DNA of 35,730 nucleotides from Granulicella sp. L46 (GCF_009765785.1 NZ_LMUT01000003.1:93310-129039); one strand, 5' to 3'; positions 26,183-34,112 are shown, counted from the stretch's first letter. A program made the numbers and translations. Notes: generated by a model from the sequence alone, not told the origin.

Positions 26183-26188
26183 ATTATA
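26183..26188 (-). promoter_or_regulatory. -10 element directly before aroC
   Basis: On the minus strand TATAAT (complement of 26183-26188) ends nine bases before the aroC ATG. No -35 match is seen at 17 bp. Just upstream, CCGTCT (26196-26201) and AGACGG (26207-26212) form a perfect 6-bp inverted repeat around TATGC, in the place of an operator between the divergent aroC and corA genes. Confidence 0.5.
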
Positions 26189-26319
26189 AGACCTGCCGTC
26201 TTATGCAGACGGGGAAAGGCCTTCGCGTGCGGGTTCGAGGAAAAGGCGTGCCCCCCGTGTCGAGATGCCGTGAAGATAGAATCGAGGTCGCAAGCTCGAA
26301 CAAATTGCTGGAGGCTATC

Positions 26320-27204
26320 GTGCCCTGGTACCAACTCAACGATGCGAATGATCCGAAACTCGACGAGCTGTCCCGTAAATACAATCTCCATCCTTTGCAC
26401 CTTGAGGACGCGCGCAGCCCGGACGAGAGCGTCAAGGTAGATACCGCGCCCCACTATACCTTTGCAGTTTTTAAACCCGTTCGCCTGGTGCCCGATCCCG
26501 ACAATCCAGGCGAACAGACTCCGACTTTCAGCGCGATCGATATCTTTGCCGGTAAAGACTTCCTCATTACCATTTCAGATCCCACCTGTCCCACGACTGT
26601 CCAGGCTCTCGATCGGGCTCGTCGCGACGGCGATGACGAACATCCAGGAAAACTTCTGTCTCTTATTCTCGACACTATCGTCGATCTGTATTTTCCAGCC
26701 ATCGATCACTTCGATGACCGGATTGACGATCTTGAAGACAAGGTATTCGACAATCCGTCTCCGGAGATCCTGCAAAGTATCTTTGCCATCAAGCGAGAAC
26801 TCATTGATCTTCGCCGTGTATTGGTCAATACACGTGATGCCTCGCTCCATTTGCAGCGCGATCCCAACACCATCATTGATGCCGATCACCAGCCTTACGT
26901 CCGCGATACCTATGACCATATCGCGCGGCTGCTCGACTCCGTGGAAACCCAGCGCGACCTGCTGAATAATACTCTCGACATCTACCTTTCCTCGGTGGCC
27001 AACCGCACCAATGAGGTGATGAAAGTTCTAACCGTCCTCGGGACCATCGCTTTGCCTGCGCTGGCCATCTCGGGCATTTACGGTATGAACCTTAAAGGGC
27101 TTCCCTTTGAAGACTCTCCTCACGGAGCCGCATGGGTTGCAGCCGTGACGATCGTAGCGACGGTGCTCTTTCTTTATCTTCTGCGTAGATTTAAATGGCT
27201 CTGA
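26320..27204 (+). CDS. corA: CorA-family magnesium/divalent cation channel
   Basis: CorA forms a pentameric Mg2+ (or Co2+/Zn2+) channel. The large N-terminal cytoplasmic domain includes HPLHLEDARSPDESVKV and DTIVDLYFPAIDHFDDRIDD, followed by the long stalk helix. The C-terminus has two membrane helices joined by the signature YGMN (in GIYGMNLKGLPF) and ends with the basic RRFKWL. The open frame begins at 26203, but its first 39 residues do not look like CorA. GTG at 26320 has TGGAGG six bases before it, giving 294 aa, so this start is preferred. The gene's codon choice is less G-rich than its neighbours, resembling that of the ATP synthase operon. Confidence 0.93.
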   Translation: MPWYQLNDANDPKLDELSRKYNLHPLHLEDARSPDESVKVDTAPHYTFAVFKPVRLVPDPDNPGEQTPTFSAIDIFAGKDFLITISDPTCPTTVQALDRARRDGDDEHPGKLLSLILDTIVDLYFPAIDHFDDRIDDLEDKVFDNPSPEILQSIFAIKRELIDLRRVLVNTRDASLHLQRDPNTIIDADHQPYVRDTYDHIARLLDSVETQRDLLNNTLDIYLSSVANRTNEVMKVLTVLGTIALPALAISGIYGMNLKGLPFEDSPHGAAWVAAVTIVATVLFLYLLRRFKWL

Positions 27205-27229
27205 TGGACTGGCTTGCGGGTGATCGAGG

Positions 27230-28339
27230 TTAGTCTTTGGTGGGTTTGGTTTGGGGGGAGTTTAGCCAGGCCTGGGAGTTGAAGAGGGCGCGGTCCATGC
27301 TGCGGACCCATTCGGTTGTTTCGCTGGGGGAGCGGCCGGCGGATTGGGCGCTGGCGAATTCGTTGCGGAGAGCCTGGAACTTGGCCTCGAGATCGTCGAG
27401 CGCGCTGAGGAGCATGGCCTCGGGGGTCATGGGGAGTTTGGGGCTGCCGAATTCCAGCTTGCCGTGGTGGGAGAGGATCATGTGCTCGATGAGGAGACGG
27501 AGGTTTTGGGGAAAGGGCTCGAGGCGCGTGGATAGAGAAGCAGATCCTCCGCCTGCGGCGAAGGATGACAAGTCCAGGAGGTCCTGCGCGGAGGGCGGGA
27601 GCTGGGATTGTGCGGCCGCCTCGGCGTCCAGTTGGGTGATTTTTTCCTGGAGGAGGCGTTGGGCTATGGAGATGTGGCCGATGAGTTGGCCTTCTAGTGT
27701 GTAGTCGAAGCTGCTGCCCCAGGAGAGTTCGCGGACTTTGCCGATGTCGTGCAGGATGGCGCCGGTGACGAGGAGGTCGGGGTCGACTTCGGGGTAGAAG
27801 GGGGCGTTGGCTAGACAGACGCGCACTAGCGAGACGACATGTTCGAGGAGGCCACCGATCCAGGCGTGGTGGAGGCGCTTGGCCGCGGGGGCTTCGAGGA
27901 AGGCGGGACCGAGGGTGGGGTCGTCGAGGAAGGCGAAGACTAGGCGGCGGAGGTGCGGATTCTTGAAGGCGGCGACGTAGCTGCGGAGCTCGGCGGCCAT
28001 GGAGGGGATGTCGTATTGGGTGGTGGGGATGAAGTCTGCGGTGTCGATCTCGGAGGCGGCGGCTAGACGCATCTTGGTGAGGGTGATTTGGTACTTGCCC
28101 TGGTATTTCGAGACCTGGCCCTGGACTTTGACGTAGCAGCCGGCAGAGCAGGTTTGGACGACATCGGCGAAGTCTTCCCACATGCGGGCTTCGAACTGGC
28201 CAGACTTGTCGGCTAGAGTGATGGCGAGGTATTGGCCGCTTGGCTTGCGATCGCGCGCGGTGATCGCGGCGATGAGGAAGTAGCTGGTGATGGGCTGGTT
28301 TTCGAAGCGGGCCGCGTCGGCGATGAAGAAGTCTTTCAT
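27230..28339 (-). CDS. YhaM-like 3'-5' exoribonuclease (OB-fold plus HD domain)
   Basis: The 369-aa protein starts MKDFFIADAARFENQPITSY. An N-terminal OB-fold (about 15-95: YFLIAAITARDRKPSGQYLAI, FEARMWEDFADV, YVKVQGQVSKYQGKYQI) precedes an HD domain with HHAWIGGLLEHVVSLVRVC, GAILHDIGKVREL (HD pair) and EGQLIGHISIA, then LSHHGKLEFGSPKLPMTPEA. This matches YhaM/Cbf1 nucleases of Gram-positives. The ATG at 28339 is preferred to an in-frame TTG 12 bases upstream. Residues about 257-269 (LSSFAAGGGSASLS) coincide with a dispersed-repeat module at 27534-27571. Nuclease action on RNA is inferred from the family. Confidence 0.9.
   Translation of the reverse strand: MKDFFIADAARFENQPITSYFLIAAITARDRKPSGQYLAITLADKSGQFEARMWEDFADVVQTCSAGCYVKVQGQVSKYQGKYQITLTKMRLAAASEIDTADFIPTTQYDIPSMAAELRSYVAAFKNPHLRRLVFAFLDDPTLGPAFLEAPAAKRLHHAWIGGLLEHVVSLVRVCLANAPFYPEVDPDLLVTGAILHDIGKVRELSWGSSFDYTLEGQLIGHISIAQRLLQEKITQLDAEAAAQSQLPPSAQDLLDLSSFAAGGGSASLSTRLEPFPQNLRLLIEHMILSHHGKLEFGSPKLPMTPEAMLLSALDDLEAKFQALRNEFASAQSAGRSPSETTEWVRSMDRALFNSQAWLNSPQTKPTKD
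27534..27571. repeat. Repeat module inside the yhaM-like gene
   Basis: GAAGCAGATCCT followed by CCGCCTGCGGCG and AAGGATGACA has the same outer sequence as the AGCAGATYCC...GGRATGACAG module of the composite repeats, with TCCT and AGGA as arms. It is read in frame and encodes a glycine/serine/alanine loop. Confidence 0.6.
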
Positions 28340-28392
28340 GGGTTGGGGCAAGGATACGACAGTGGGTCGGGTGGATGCTGTGATGGGAGGGC

Positions 28393-28433
28393 AGTTCTTC
28401 GTTCTTAGTTGTTAGTTCTTAGTTGTTAGTTGT
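28393..28433. repeat. 7-bp periodic repeat, single arm
   Basis: TTCTTCG, TTCTTAG, TTGTTAG, TTCTTAG, TTGTTAG, TTG runs with a 7-bp period between the yhaM-like and foldase genes. No complementary arm is present, unlike 16226 and 20345. Confidence 0.6.
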
Positions 28434-28499
28434 TGGGTTGGGCTTAAGCGGCAACGAGGGCCGGTTGGCCCTCGTTGGTGGATTCGGTGTGTTGGGTGG

Positions 28500-30401
28500 C
28501 TATTGGGTTGGGCTGGGGTTGGACGGAGGAGGAGGGGGGACGGGGGTTGCCAGGTTGGGGTTGACCGTGGGGGCGACCGTGTTGGGCGTCTCCGCTGGCT
28601 CCTTCGGCTTCTCCTCGAAGCGCTCCTTGACTTCGCCCTTCTTGTGGACCTTCTTCTTCTTGACGACGGTGTCGCCATTGAGGCCGAGGGGTTGGGCACG
28701 CAACTTCTCGTCCGCATTCTCGGTGGGCGTGGTGGGGAGAGGGCGGGTCTCGGCCTTGGCTTCTGCCTTGGTCAGCTTCTCCTTGGCGCTTTTCTCCTCA
28801 GCCTGGGCTTCAAAAGTAGAGAAGCGAACCTTCTTTTGGGGGCCGGTCTTGGAGGCGAAGGGATCTGCGTTGTCCTTGTCCTCATCCGCGCCGGTGCCGG
28901 TGGTGATGGTGGTGATGGCCTCGTTGGGCGACATGGCGACGCCGGGGGCCTGGCCGGTGATGGGGGCGCCGATGGAGCCGCCTACGGCGGTCTCGGCTGT
29001 TCCGTTGGGGAGTGCTTGCTCAGGCGCCTCGCCGTAGCGGATCTTCTCGCGATGAATCTTTTTGGGCTTGTAGGCGGCGGCGACTGGCTTGCCGTTCTTC
29101 TCGTCTACCTTGGCGGCGTGGGCGGCTTCCTTTTCGGCGACGCGTTCGCGAGCGGCGGCGAGTTCAACCTGGGCGCGGTTAGCCTTTTCTTGCTCGAGGC
29201 GCTGCTTGGCCTTGACCTTCTTCTTGAGCGGTGGCGCCTTGTAGGAGGTGTAGGCGATCTGCGTGGTGGTCTTCTTGGTAGGGGCGCCGGTGTCGACGAA
29301 GCCGGGGGCGATCTCGGTGTAGGCGTCGCCGCGGGCCTTAGTGAGGTAGGCGCGGAGAGCGGGCTGGAGCTGCTGGAAGTAGAGCGCCTCCTGCACCTTC
29401 TCCTCTACGGCGGAGAGCGGAGGAACGCCGGCCTTCTGGTGCGAGTCTACGCGGAGGATGACGTAGCCCTGGCGGGTACGGATGGGATCGGTCGTGCCGC
29501 CGACGGGGAGGGAGAAGGTGGCCTTTTCGAGGACATCACCGAGGGTACCGCGCTTCCAATCGCCGAGGTCTCCGCCGGCAGCGGCATTGGGACCGCCGGA
29601 GTCGGTGCGTGCAAGGTCAGCGAAGTTGCCGCCAGCGCGAAGCTTGCCGGCGATGCCGTCGGCCTTGGCCTGGGCCGCGTCAAGCTGGGCCTGGGTGGCG
29701 TTCTCGGGGGTGGGAATGAGGATCTCGCTGAGGTGCACCTGCTCAGGGACTGTGAAGTCCTGGGCGTGGGCGTTGTAGTAGGCGATCTCCTCGGTGTGGG
29801 TCATGTTGAGATGGCTGCCGACCTGGTCGCGCACGACCTGCTGGCGGATGATCTGATCGCGGATGTGCTGCTTGAAGTCTTCGAAGGAGACGCCCTGAGA
29901 GGCGGCGGCTTTCTCGAGGGCTTCCATGGAGGGGAGATTGTTTTTCTTGCGAATATCGTCGAGCTCGCGGATGGTTTCTGCATCGCCGGTGATGCCGAGT
30001 TCCTTGCCCTTGGAGAGCAGGAGCTGCTCGTCGATGAGATCGCGAAGGAGGTTATTGACGCGCTCGTCGAGGTCGGCCTGGGGGAGATTGTCCTGGCGGG
30101 CCTGCTCGAGGAGCTGCTGCTCGGCGGCCGCGTACTCGGTGCGGGTGATGATCTGGTCGTTGATGCGCGCTACGGCATCTTCGACGACGTCGCCGTTGGG
30201 GGTGATGGGCGCGGGGGTGGGCAGAGCGGGGAGGCTGAGCGTGGAGGCCGGCTCGAAGTTGGCGCCGCCAGCCGGGAAGCCGGGCTGCGGGGTCTGCGCT
30301 AGCGCGGGGGAACCGGCTACAGCGAGGAGGAAGGTGGCTACGATGCTGGTCGTGGTCGTGAACCGGCCCTGGAGGTTGATGCGTGTAAGCTTCTCGGTCA
30401 T
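28500..30401 (-). CDS. Periplasmic SurA/PpiC-type peptidyl-prolyl isomerase with long charged tail
   Basis: The 633-aa exported protein has a signal peptide (SIVATFLLAVAGSPALAQ, cleavage near residue 36). A SurA-like N-terminal chaperone domain (about 75-205) contains DAVARINDQIITRTEYAAAE and RDLIDEQLLLSKGKELGI. A parvulin domain (about 220-335) follows, with VHLSEILIPTPENA, FADLARTDSGGPNAAAGGDLGDW and TRQGYVILRVDSH. From about residue 390 the sequence is a low-complexity, lysine/glutamate/alanine-rich tail ending in PVPPPPPSNPSPTQ, about 240 residues without a recognised domain. It should assist folding of outer-membrane proteins. It is transcribed away from the ctpA-type protease gene. The ATG at 30401 places the signal at the N-terminus. 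Confidence 0.9.
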   Translation of the reverse strand: MTEKLTRINLQGRFTTTTSIVATFLLAVAGSPALAQTPQPGFPAGGANFEPASTLSLPALPTPAPITPNGDVVEDAVARINDQIITRTEYAAAEQQLLEQARQDNLPQADLDERVNNLLRDLIDEQLLLSKGKELGITGDAETIRELDDIRKKNNLPSMEALEKAAASQGVSFEDFKQHIRDQIIRQQVVRDQVGSHLNMTHTEEIAYYNAHAQDFTVPEQVHLSEILIPTPENATQAQLDAAQAKADGIAGKLRAGGNFADLARTDSGGPNAAAGGDLGDWKRGTLGDVLEKATFSLPVGGTTDPIRTRQGYVILRVDSHQKAGVPPLSAVEEKVQEALYFQQLQPALRAYLTKARGDAYTEIAPGFVDTGAPTKKTTTQIAYTSYKAPPLKKKVKAKQRLEQEKANRAQVELAAARERVAEKEAAHAAKVDEKNGKPVAAAYKPKKIHREKIRYGEAPEQALPNGTAETAVGGSIGAPITGQAPGVAMSPNEAITTITTGTGADEDKDNADPFASKTGPQKKVRFSTFEAQAEEKSAKEKLTKAEAKAETRPLPTTPTENADEKLRAQPLGLNGDTVVKKKKVHKKGEVKERFEEKPKEPAETPNTVAPTVNPNLATPVPPPPPSNPSPTQ

Positions 30402-30578
30402 CCGTTCCTTATGCAGAACCGCCCGTGCGGGGTGCTTGCTAAGCGGTCTGATGAGGATTTGACCGCGCAGCCGGGTGGAGGTTATCTGGCAATTTCATTC
30501 TACCCGTGCGGACGCTCGTTTGGGGGCTTGGGGCTGTGGAGGGTTTGGGTGGGTGGCGGGAAGCTGAATCCATCCGCG

Positions 30579-30677
30579 AATGATAGAAGGAAAAGCGAGA
30601 GCAAGGGCAAGAGCAACAGCAAGGGCAAATACAGGGGTCTCTCCGCTCCGCGCTGCGCGCTCCGATCGAGATGACGG
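30579..30677 (+). repeat. Composite dispersed repeat, partial copy F
   Basis: A purine-rich GAGCAAGGGCAA tract is followed by TACAGGGGTCTCTCCGCT and CCGATCGAGATGACG. It lies in the 410-bp gap 30402-30811 between the divergent foldase and protease genes. The rest of the gap holds the candidate ctpA promoter and, on the minus strand, a TAGAAT hexamer (complement of 30497-30502) that could serve the foldase gene. Confidence 0.7.
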
Positions 30678-30721
30678 GGATTGGTGGTTGGGGGGTGGGG
30701 AGGCGGCGGCTAACCCTGCGA

Positions 30722-30730
30722 TGTTATACT
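30722..30730 (+). promoter_or_regulatory. Extended -10 promoter candidate for the S41 protease gene
   Basis: TG at 30722-30723, one base, then TATACT at 30725-30730 make an extended -10 element. No -35 match lies 17 bp upstream (GGCGGC). It is 81 bp before the ATG at 30812. Confidence 0.4.
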
Positions 30731-30811
30731 CCGTCCAACCGGAAACGGCTGCAACGACCGGGGTCCCGGCGGTGTTTTTAGCTGTTTCCTACTCCGAGGT
30801 TCTTCCCTTCC

Positions 30812-32437
30812 ATGATGTCTTCCCCGATGCGTCGCGCACTCTTTTCAGCAACGATCTTTTTAACAGCCTGCGGGTTTGCGGGGTCGCTGGTTGGCGGCCG
30901 GGTGGCGGCGCAGTCGGCCACGGATGAGTCGCAGCTGCGCGACTCGATGAAGCAGTTTACGGACGTGTATGCGCTGGTGGAGGCGAATTACGCGAACAAG
31001 CTGAATAAAGACCAGGTAGACAAGGCGATCTACGACGGGGCGATTCCGGGGATGCTGCATGTGCTGGATCCGCACTCGAATTTCTACGATCCGAAGTCGT
31101 ATGCGGAGATGCGCGAGGAGCAGAGCGGCAGGTATTACGGCGTGGGCATGCGGATTGTGCTGCAGGACAGCAAGATCGTGGTGGTGGTGCCGATGGAAGG
31201 GACGCCGGCGTATCGGGCGGGGATTCGGCCGGGCGACGTGATTCTGTCGGTGGACGGGAAATCGACCGATCATATGGACACGGCGGCCGTGGCGTCGCTG
31301 CTGAAGGGACCGCGCGGGACACATGTGGCGGTGACGATGATGCGCGAGGGGTCGGCCAAGCCGCTGACGTTTGACCTGATGCGCGATGAGATTCCAGAGA
31401 AGTCGGTTGATTTGGCGTTCATGATTCGGCCGGGGATCGGGTATATCCGGATCACGGGCGAGATGGAGACGACATCGAACGAGGTCCAGCATGCGCTGGA
31501 TTCGTTTGGGCCGGGACTGCAGGGGCTGCTGATCGATCTGCGTCAGAATCCGGGCGGGCTGCTGAACCAGGCGGTGGATGTGTGCGACAAGTTCCTGAAG
31601 AAGGGCGATATCGTGGTGTCGCAGAGGGCGCGCAAGGGCGTGTTCCCGGACCAGGTGTATACGGTTCCGGGCGGCTCGAGCACGAAGTACCCGATTGTGG
31701 TGCTGGTGGATCGGAATACGGCTTCGGCTGCGGAGATTATCTCGGGCGCGCTGCAGGATCATGATCGCGCACTGATTGTGGGCGAGACGACGTTTGGCAA
31801 GGGACTCGTACAGACGGTGTTTCCGATCTCGCAAGATAGCGGGCTGGCGCTGACGACGTATCACTACTACACGCCTTCGGGACGACTGATCCAGCGGAAC
31901 TATGATGGCGTTTCGCTGTATGACTACTACTATGTGCGCGATGGCGCGAAGCCGGCCAATGACACGAATAAGGAAGTGGTGAAGACCGATGCCGGGCGCA
32001 CCGTGTATGGCGGCGGCGGCATTACGCCGGATGAGAAGATTGCGGCGCTGAAGAATAACAAGTTCGAGGATGAGATGCTGATTCACTACGCGTTCTCGGA
32101 CTTCAGCAAGCATTACCTTGCGACCCATACCGTGACCAGGGACATGACGGTGGACGCGGCGATGCAGCAGGAGTTCAAGGACTTTTTGAAGTCGAAGAAC
32201 GTGGAGTTCACCGACAAGGAGTTCGCCGATAACGTGGAGTGGGTGAAGGCGCGGATCAAGACTGAGTTGTTCACGTCGCAGTTTGGACAGGCGGCGGGCA
32301 GCCAGGTGATTACCGAGTGGGATCCGCAGGTAAATGCGGCGCTGAACTTTATGCCGGAGGCGCTGGCGCTGGAGAATCACACGCTGCCAGCGGAGCAGAA
32401 GGTGCAGACGGCTAGCACCAAGTCGGGCGCGCAGTAA
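30812..32437 (+). CDS. C-terminal processing peptidase, S41 family (CtpA-like)
   Basis: This is a periplasmic serine protease that trims C-termini of exported or wall-associated proteins. The 541-aa protein has a signal segment (RRALFSATIFLTACGFAGSLVGG). An N-terminal helical domain (FTDVYALVEANYANKLNKDQ) is followed by a PDZ domain (about 100-190: GVGMRIVLQD, AYRAGIRPGDVILSVDGK). The catalytic core has GLLIDLRQNPGGLL, the nucleophile Ser305 in NTASAAEIISGAL and the general base Lys330 in FGKGLVQT, 25 residues apart as usual in Ctps. The C-terminal 150 residues are a helical extension. Either the first or the sixth residue Met could start it. A strong hairpin terminator follows. Confidence 0.93.
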   Translation: MMSSPMRRALFSATIFLTACGFAGSLVGGRVAAQSATDESQLRDSMKQFTDVYALVEANYANKLNKDQVDKAIYDGAIPGMLHVLDPHSNFYDPKSYAEMREEQSGRYYGVGMRIVLQDSKIVVVVPMEGTPAYRAGIRPGDVILSVDGKSTDHMDTAAVASLLKGPRGTHVAVTMMREGSAKPLTFDLMRDEIPEKSVDLAFMIRPGIGYIRITGEMETTSNEVQHALDSFGPGLQGLLIDLRQNPGGLLNQAVDVCDKFLKKGDIVVSQRARKGVFPDQVYTVPGGSSTKYPIVVLVDRNTASAAEIISGALQDHDRALIVGETTFGKGLVQTVFPISQDSGLALTTYHYYTPSGRLIQRNYDGVSLYDYYYVRDGAKPANDTNKEVVKTDAGRTVYGGGGITPDEKIAALKNNKFEDEMLIHYAFSDFSKHYLATHTVTRDMTVDAAMQQEFKDFLKSKNVEFTDKEFADNVEWVKARIKTELFTSQFGQAAGSQVITEWDPQVNAALNFMPEALALENHTLPAEQKVQTASTKSGAQ

Positions 32438-32456
32438 AACGATTGGATGAAACACG

Positions 32457-32482
32457 AAGGCCGCGCTGAAGAGCGCGGCCTT
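32457..32482. terminator. Strong hairpin terminator between ctpA and tRNA-Gly
   Basis: A perfect 11-bp stem (AAGGCCGCGCT at 32457-32467 and AGCGCGGCCTT at 32472-32482) with a GAAG loop is followed by TGTGTTTG on the plus strand. It lies 20 bases after the ctpA stop and also 50 bases beyond the 3' end of the minus-strand tRNA, so it may serve both. Confidence 0.85.
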
Positions 32483-32531
32483 TGTGTTTGTGGCGCGATG
32501 TGCGCGCTTTTGTGTCGGGCTTCAGAAAGGA

Positions 32532-32606
32532 TGGAGCGGGAGACCGGGATCGAACCGGCGACATTCAGCTTGGGAAGCTGACGTTCTGCCACTGAACTAC
32601 TCCCGC
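32532..32606 (-). tRNA. tRNA-Gly (anticodon CCC)
   Basis: On the minus strand the acceptor arms GCGGGAG and CTCCCGC pair. The D-arm region has GTTCAGTGGCAGAAC. The anticodon stem TCAGC/GCTGA encloses the loop TTCCCAA with anticodon CCC, and the T-arm has the TTCGATC loop with GCCGG/CCGGT. CCA is encoded at the 3' end (complement of 32532-32534), giving 75 nt. It reads GGG glycine codons, which the G-rich genes here use heavily. An integrase gene starts 100 bp from its 5' end. Confidence 0.95.
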
Positions 32607-32629
32607 AAGTTGCTTACTTTCATCAACTT
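32607..32629. other. Inverted repeat abutting the tRNA, possible recombination site
   Basis: AAGTTG (32607-32612) and CAACTT (32624-32629) flank an 11-base spacer directly beside the tRNA 5' end and upstream of the integrase gene. The shape suits a tyrosine-recombinase core site. No second copy can be seen because the element leaves the window. Confidence 0.3.
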
Positions 32630-32673
32630 ACGCGCTTTGTATCACCTCGCCTAACACCATCAAACACCACACT

Positions 32674-32682
32674 TGCTACACT
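32674..32682 (+). promoter_or_regulatory. Extended -10 candidate for the integrase gene
   Basis: TG at 32674-32675, one base, then TACACT (32677-32682), 23 bases before the ATG. Two AACACCA copies at 32653-32659 and 32663-32669 lie just upstream, 10 bp apart, and could be integrase arm or operator sites. Confidence 0.35.
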
Positions 32683-32705
32683 TAGCTCATCTTCCGAGGG
32701 CTGAG

Positions 32706-33833
32706 ATGAAATTCAATCGTGAGCGATACCAGCATGGCAGCGTCCGCAAGGTTCCACGTTCCCAAGGTTTCGCTTGGGAGTTCCGCTTCTATAGTACGGC
32801 TCCCGATGGCAAACGTAAACTCAAGGTCCAGACGTTCGACTCCGTGAAGTACCCGACCGAACGCGACGTGCGCAAGGCTGTAGAACCTCAGCTATCCGCC
32901 CTCAACTCCGGGACGCTGGCGGCAAAGATTGGCGCAACGCTTGGCACCGTGATTGACCGTTACATGGTGGAGGAGTTCCCTTCCCTTCGCCACTCGACGC
33001 AGACAACCAACAAGAGCCTCATTGACCTACACATCAGGCCCCGTTGGAAAGACGTGAAGTTGGCGGATGTCACAGCGATGGGCGTAAAGAAGTGGCTGGA
33101 GGAGCTACCGTTCGGCGCGGCGTCGAAAGCGCGGACTCGGAACATGGTGTCCAAGCTCCTGGACCTTGCCATGCTGTGGGAGTACATCCCGGTGGCGCGC
33201 AATCCGATGCAGCTTGTCCGCGTCAAGGGCAGCACGAAGCGCCTGAAGGCCATCACGATCATCACGCCGGAGCAGTTCCGTGCGCTGGTGGCGGAGCTGC
33301 CCGAACCATACAACCTCATGGTGCTGGTGTGCGGCTGTCTTGGCCTTCGTGTGAGTGAAACCCTTGGCCTCAAGTGGCAGGACTTTGACTTCGACGCATA
33401 CACGCTCTCCATCGGCCAAGTCTTCACGCATGGCCGCGTCCAGAACACACCAAAGACGGACGCATCCGGCAGCGAAATCCCTGTACACCCGAAGCTCTGC
33501 AAGCTGCTCCGCGAGTTCAAAACCCGGCAAGCCCATGAGTGGCCGTGGGTGTTCGCCAGCGCCAAGACGGGCAGTCCCTACAGCGATTCAACCAGCCTAG
33601 CCAAGCACATCAAGCCCGCTGCGATGCGGCTTGGGATAGCCAACCTAGGGTGGCACACGTTTCGCCATTCCTATAAGTCGTGGATGGCTACCGCCAAGGT
33701 CAGTCCGGCACAGATGAAGGACCTGATGCGTCACTCGGACATTGAGACAACGATGAACGTCTACGGCAAGACCCTCACGCCGGAGATGCGGGCCGCCAAC
33801 GCCACCGTGGCGGAGCAGCTCCTAGTTGGGTGA
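32706..33833 (+). CDS. Tyrosine-type site-specific integrase
   Basis: This is a 375-aa phage-type integrase. A basic N-terminal arm-binding part (MKFNRERYQHGSVRKVPRS) precedes the SAM-like core-binding domain (about 80-170) and the catalytic domain. Catalytic residues visible are Arg in GLRVSETLGLKW, Lys in TPKTDASGS, the HxxR box in WHTFRHSYKSW, and His plus Tyr in MRHSDIETTMNVYG. The frame extends upstream to a TTG at 32673, but GAGGG six bases before the ATG at 32706 decides the start. The gene stands beside tRNA-Gly, a common integration target, and opens a region with different base and codon use. It converges with the small genes that follow. Confidence 0.93.
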   Translation: MKFNRERYQHGSVRKVPRSQGFAWEFRFYSTAPDGKRKLKVQTFDSVKYPTERDVRKAVEPQLSALNSGTLAAKIGATLGTVIDRYMVEEFPSLRHSTQTTNKSLIDLHIRPRWKDVKLADVTAMGVKKWLEELPFGAASKARTRNMVSKLLDLAMLWEYIPVARNPMQLVRVKGSTKRLKAITIITPEQFRALVAELPEPYNLMVLVCGCLGLRVSETLGLKWQDFDFDAYTLSIGQVFTHGRVQNTPKTDASGSEIPVHPKLCKLLREFKTRQAHEWPWVFASAKTGSPYSDSTSLAKHIKPAAMRLGIANLGWHTFRHSYKSWMATAKVSPAQMKDLMRHSDIETTMNVYGKTLTPEMRAANATVAEQLLVG

Positions 33834-34082
33834 CCCGCCCGCCAATGATATCCACTCCCCGTCTTGGCGTTGGACTCTCAGAGTCGTACCGTCGAACGTC
33901 ACCGAGTAGATGCCATCCGGCAAACCCGCAGGTTCGTACACTATGGAAGCACGAGCGTAGTTGTAGTGCTCCGTGCCCGGAAGTGACACCTTCTGAGCAA
34001 ACACACTGCACGAGACATCGTGACCCATGCCTACTAGGCGGCCCGGTATTGTCACAAACTCGTGGATAGACGCCACCAACAC
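33822..34082 (-). CDS. Small unknown protein of the integrated element
   Basis: I do not recognise this 86-aa protein. The C-terminal half (YARASIVYEPAGLPDGIYSV, then TFDGTTLRVQRQDGEWISLA) alternates hydrophobic and polar residues as in a small beta-barrel and reads like real protein. The start taken is GTG at 34082 with GAGGA upstream; an internal ATG at 34029 is possible. The 3' end overlaps the end of the convergent integrase gene by 12 bp. It begins 30 bp after the excisionase-like gene on the same strand, so they are probably co-transcribed. No membrane segment or cysteine pair is seen. Confidence 0.5.
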   Translation of the reverse strand: MLVASIHEFVTIPGRLVGMGHDVSCSVFAQKVSLPGTEHYNYARASIVYEPAGLPDGIYSVTFDGTTLRVQRQDGEWISLAGGSPN

Positions 34083-34112
34083 CCCCTGTCCTCGATTGTC
34101 GCACGCACTCTA

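Noticed and set aside
28503-30302. 599-aa open frame antisense to the foldase gene
   Set aside because: Composition (leucine/glycine/valine without motifs) is what G+C-rich antisense gives; the opposite strand has signal peptide and recognised domains.
30860-32455. 531-aa open frame antisense to the S41 protease
   Set aside because: Histidine/arginine-rich shadow of a gene with clear catalytic motifs.
32532-32606. tRNA-Gly as a truncated attachment remnant
   Set aside because: All stems, the T-loop and the CCA end are intact, so it is a functional tRNA gene rather than a partial copy left by integration.
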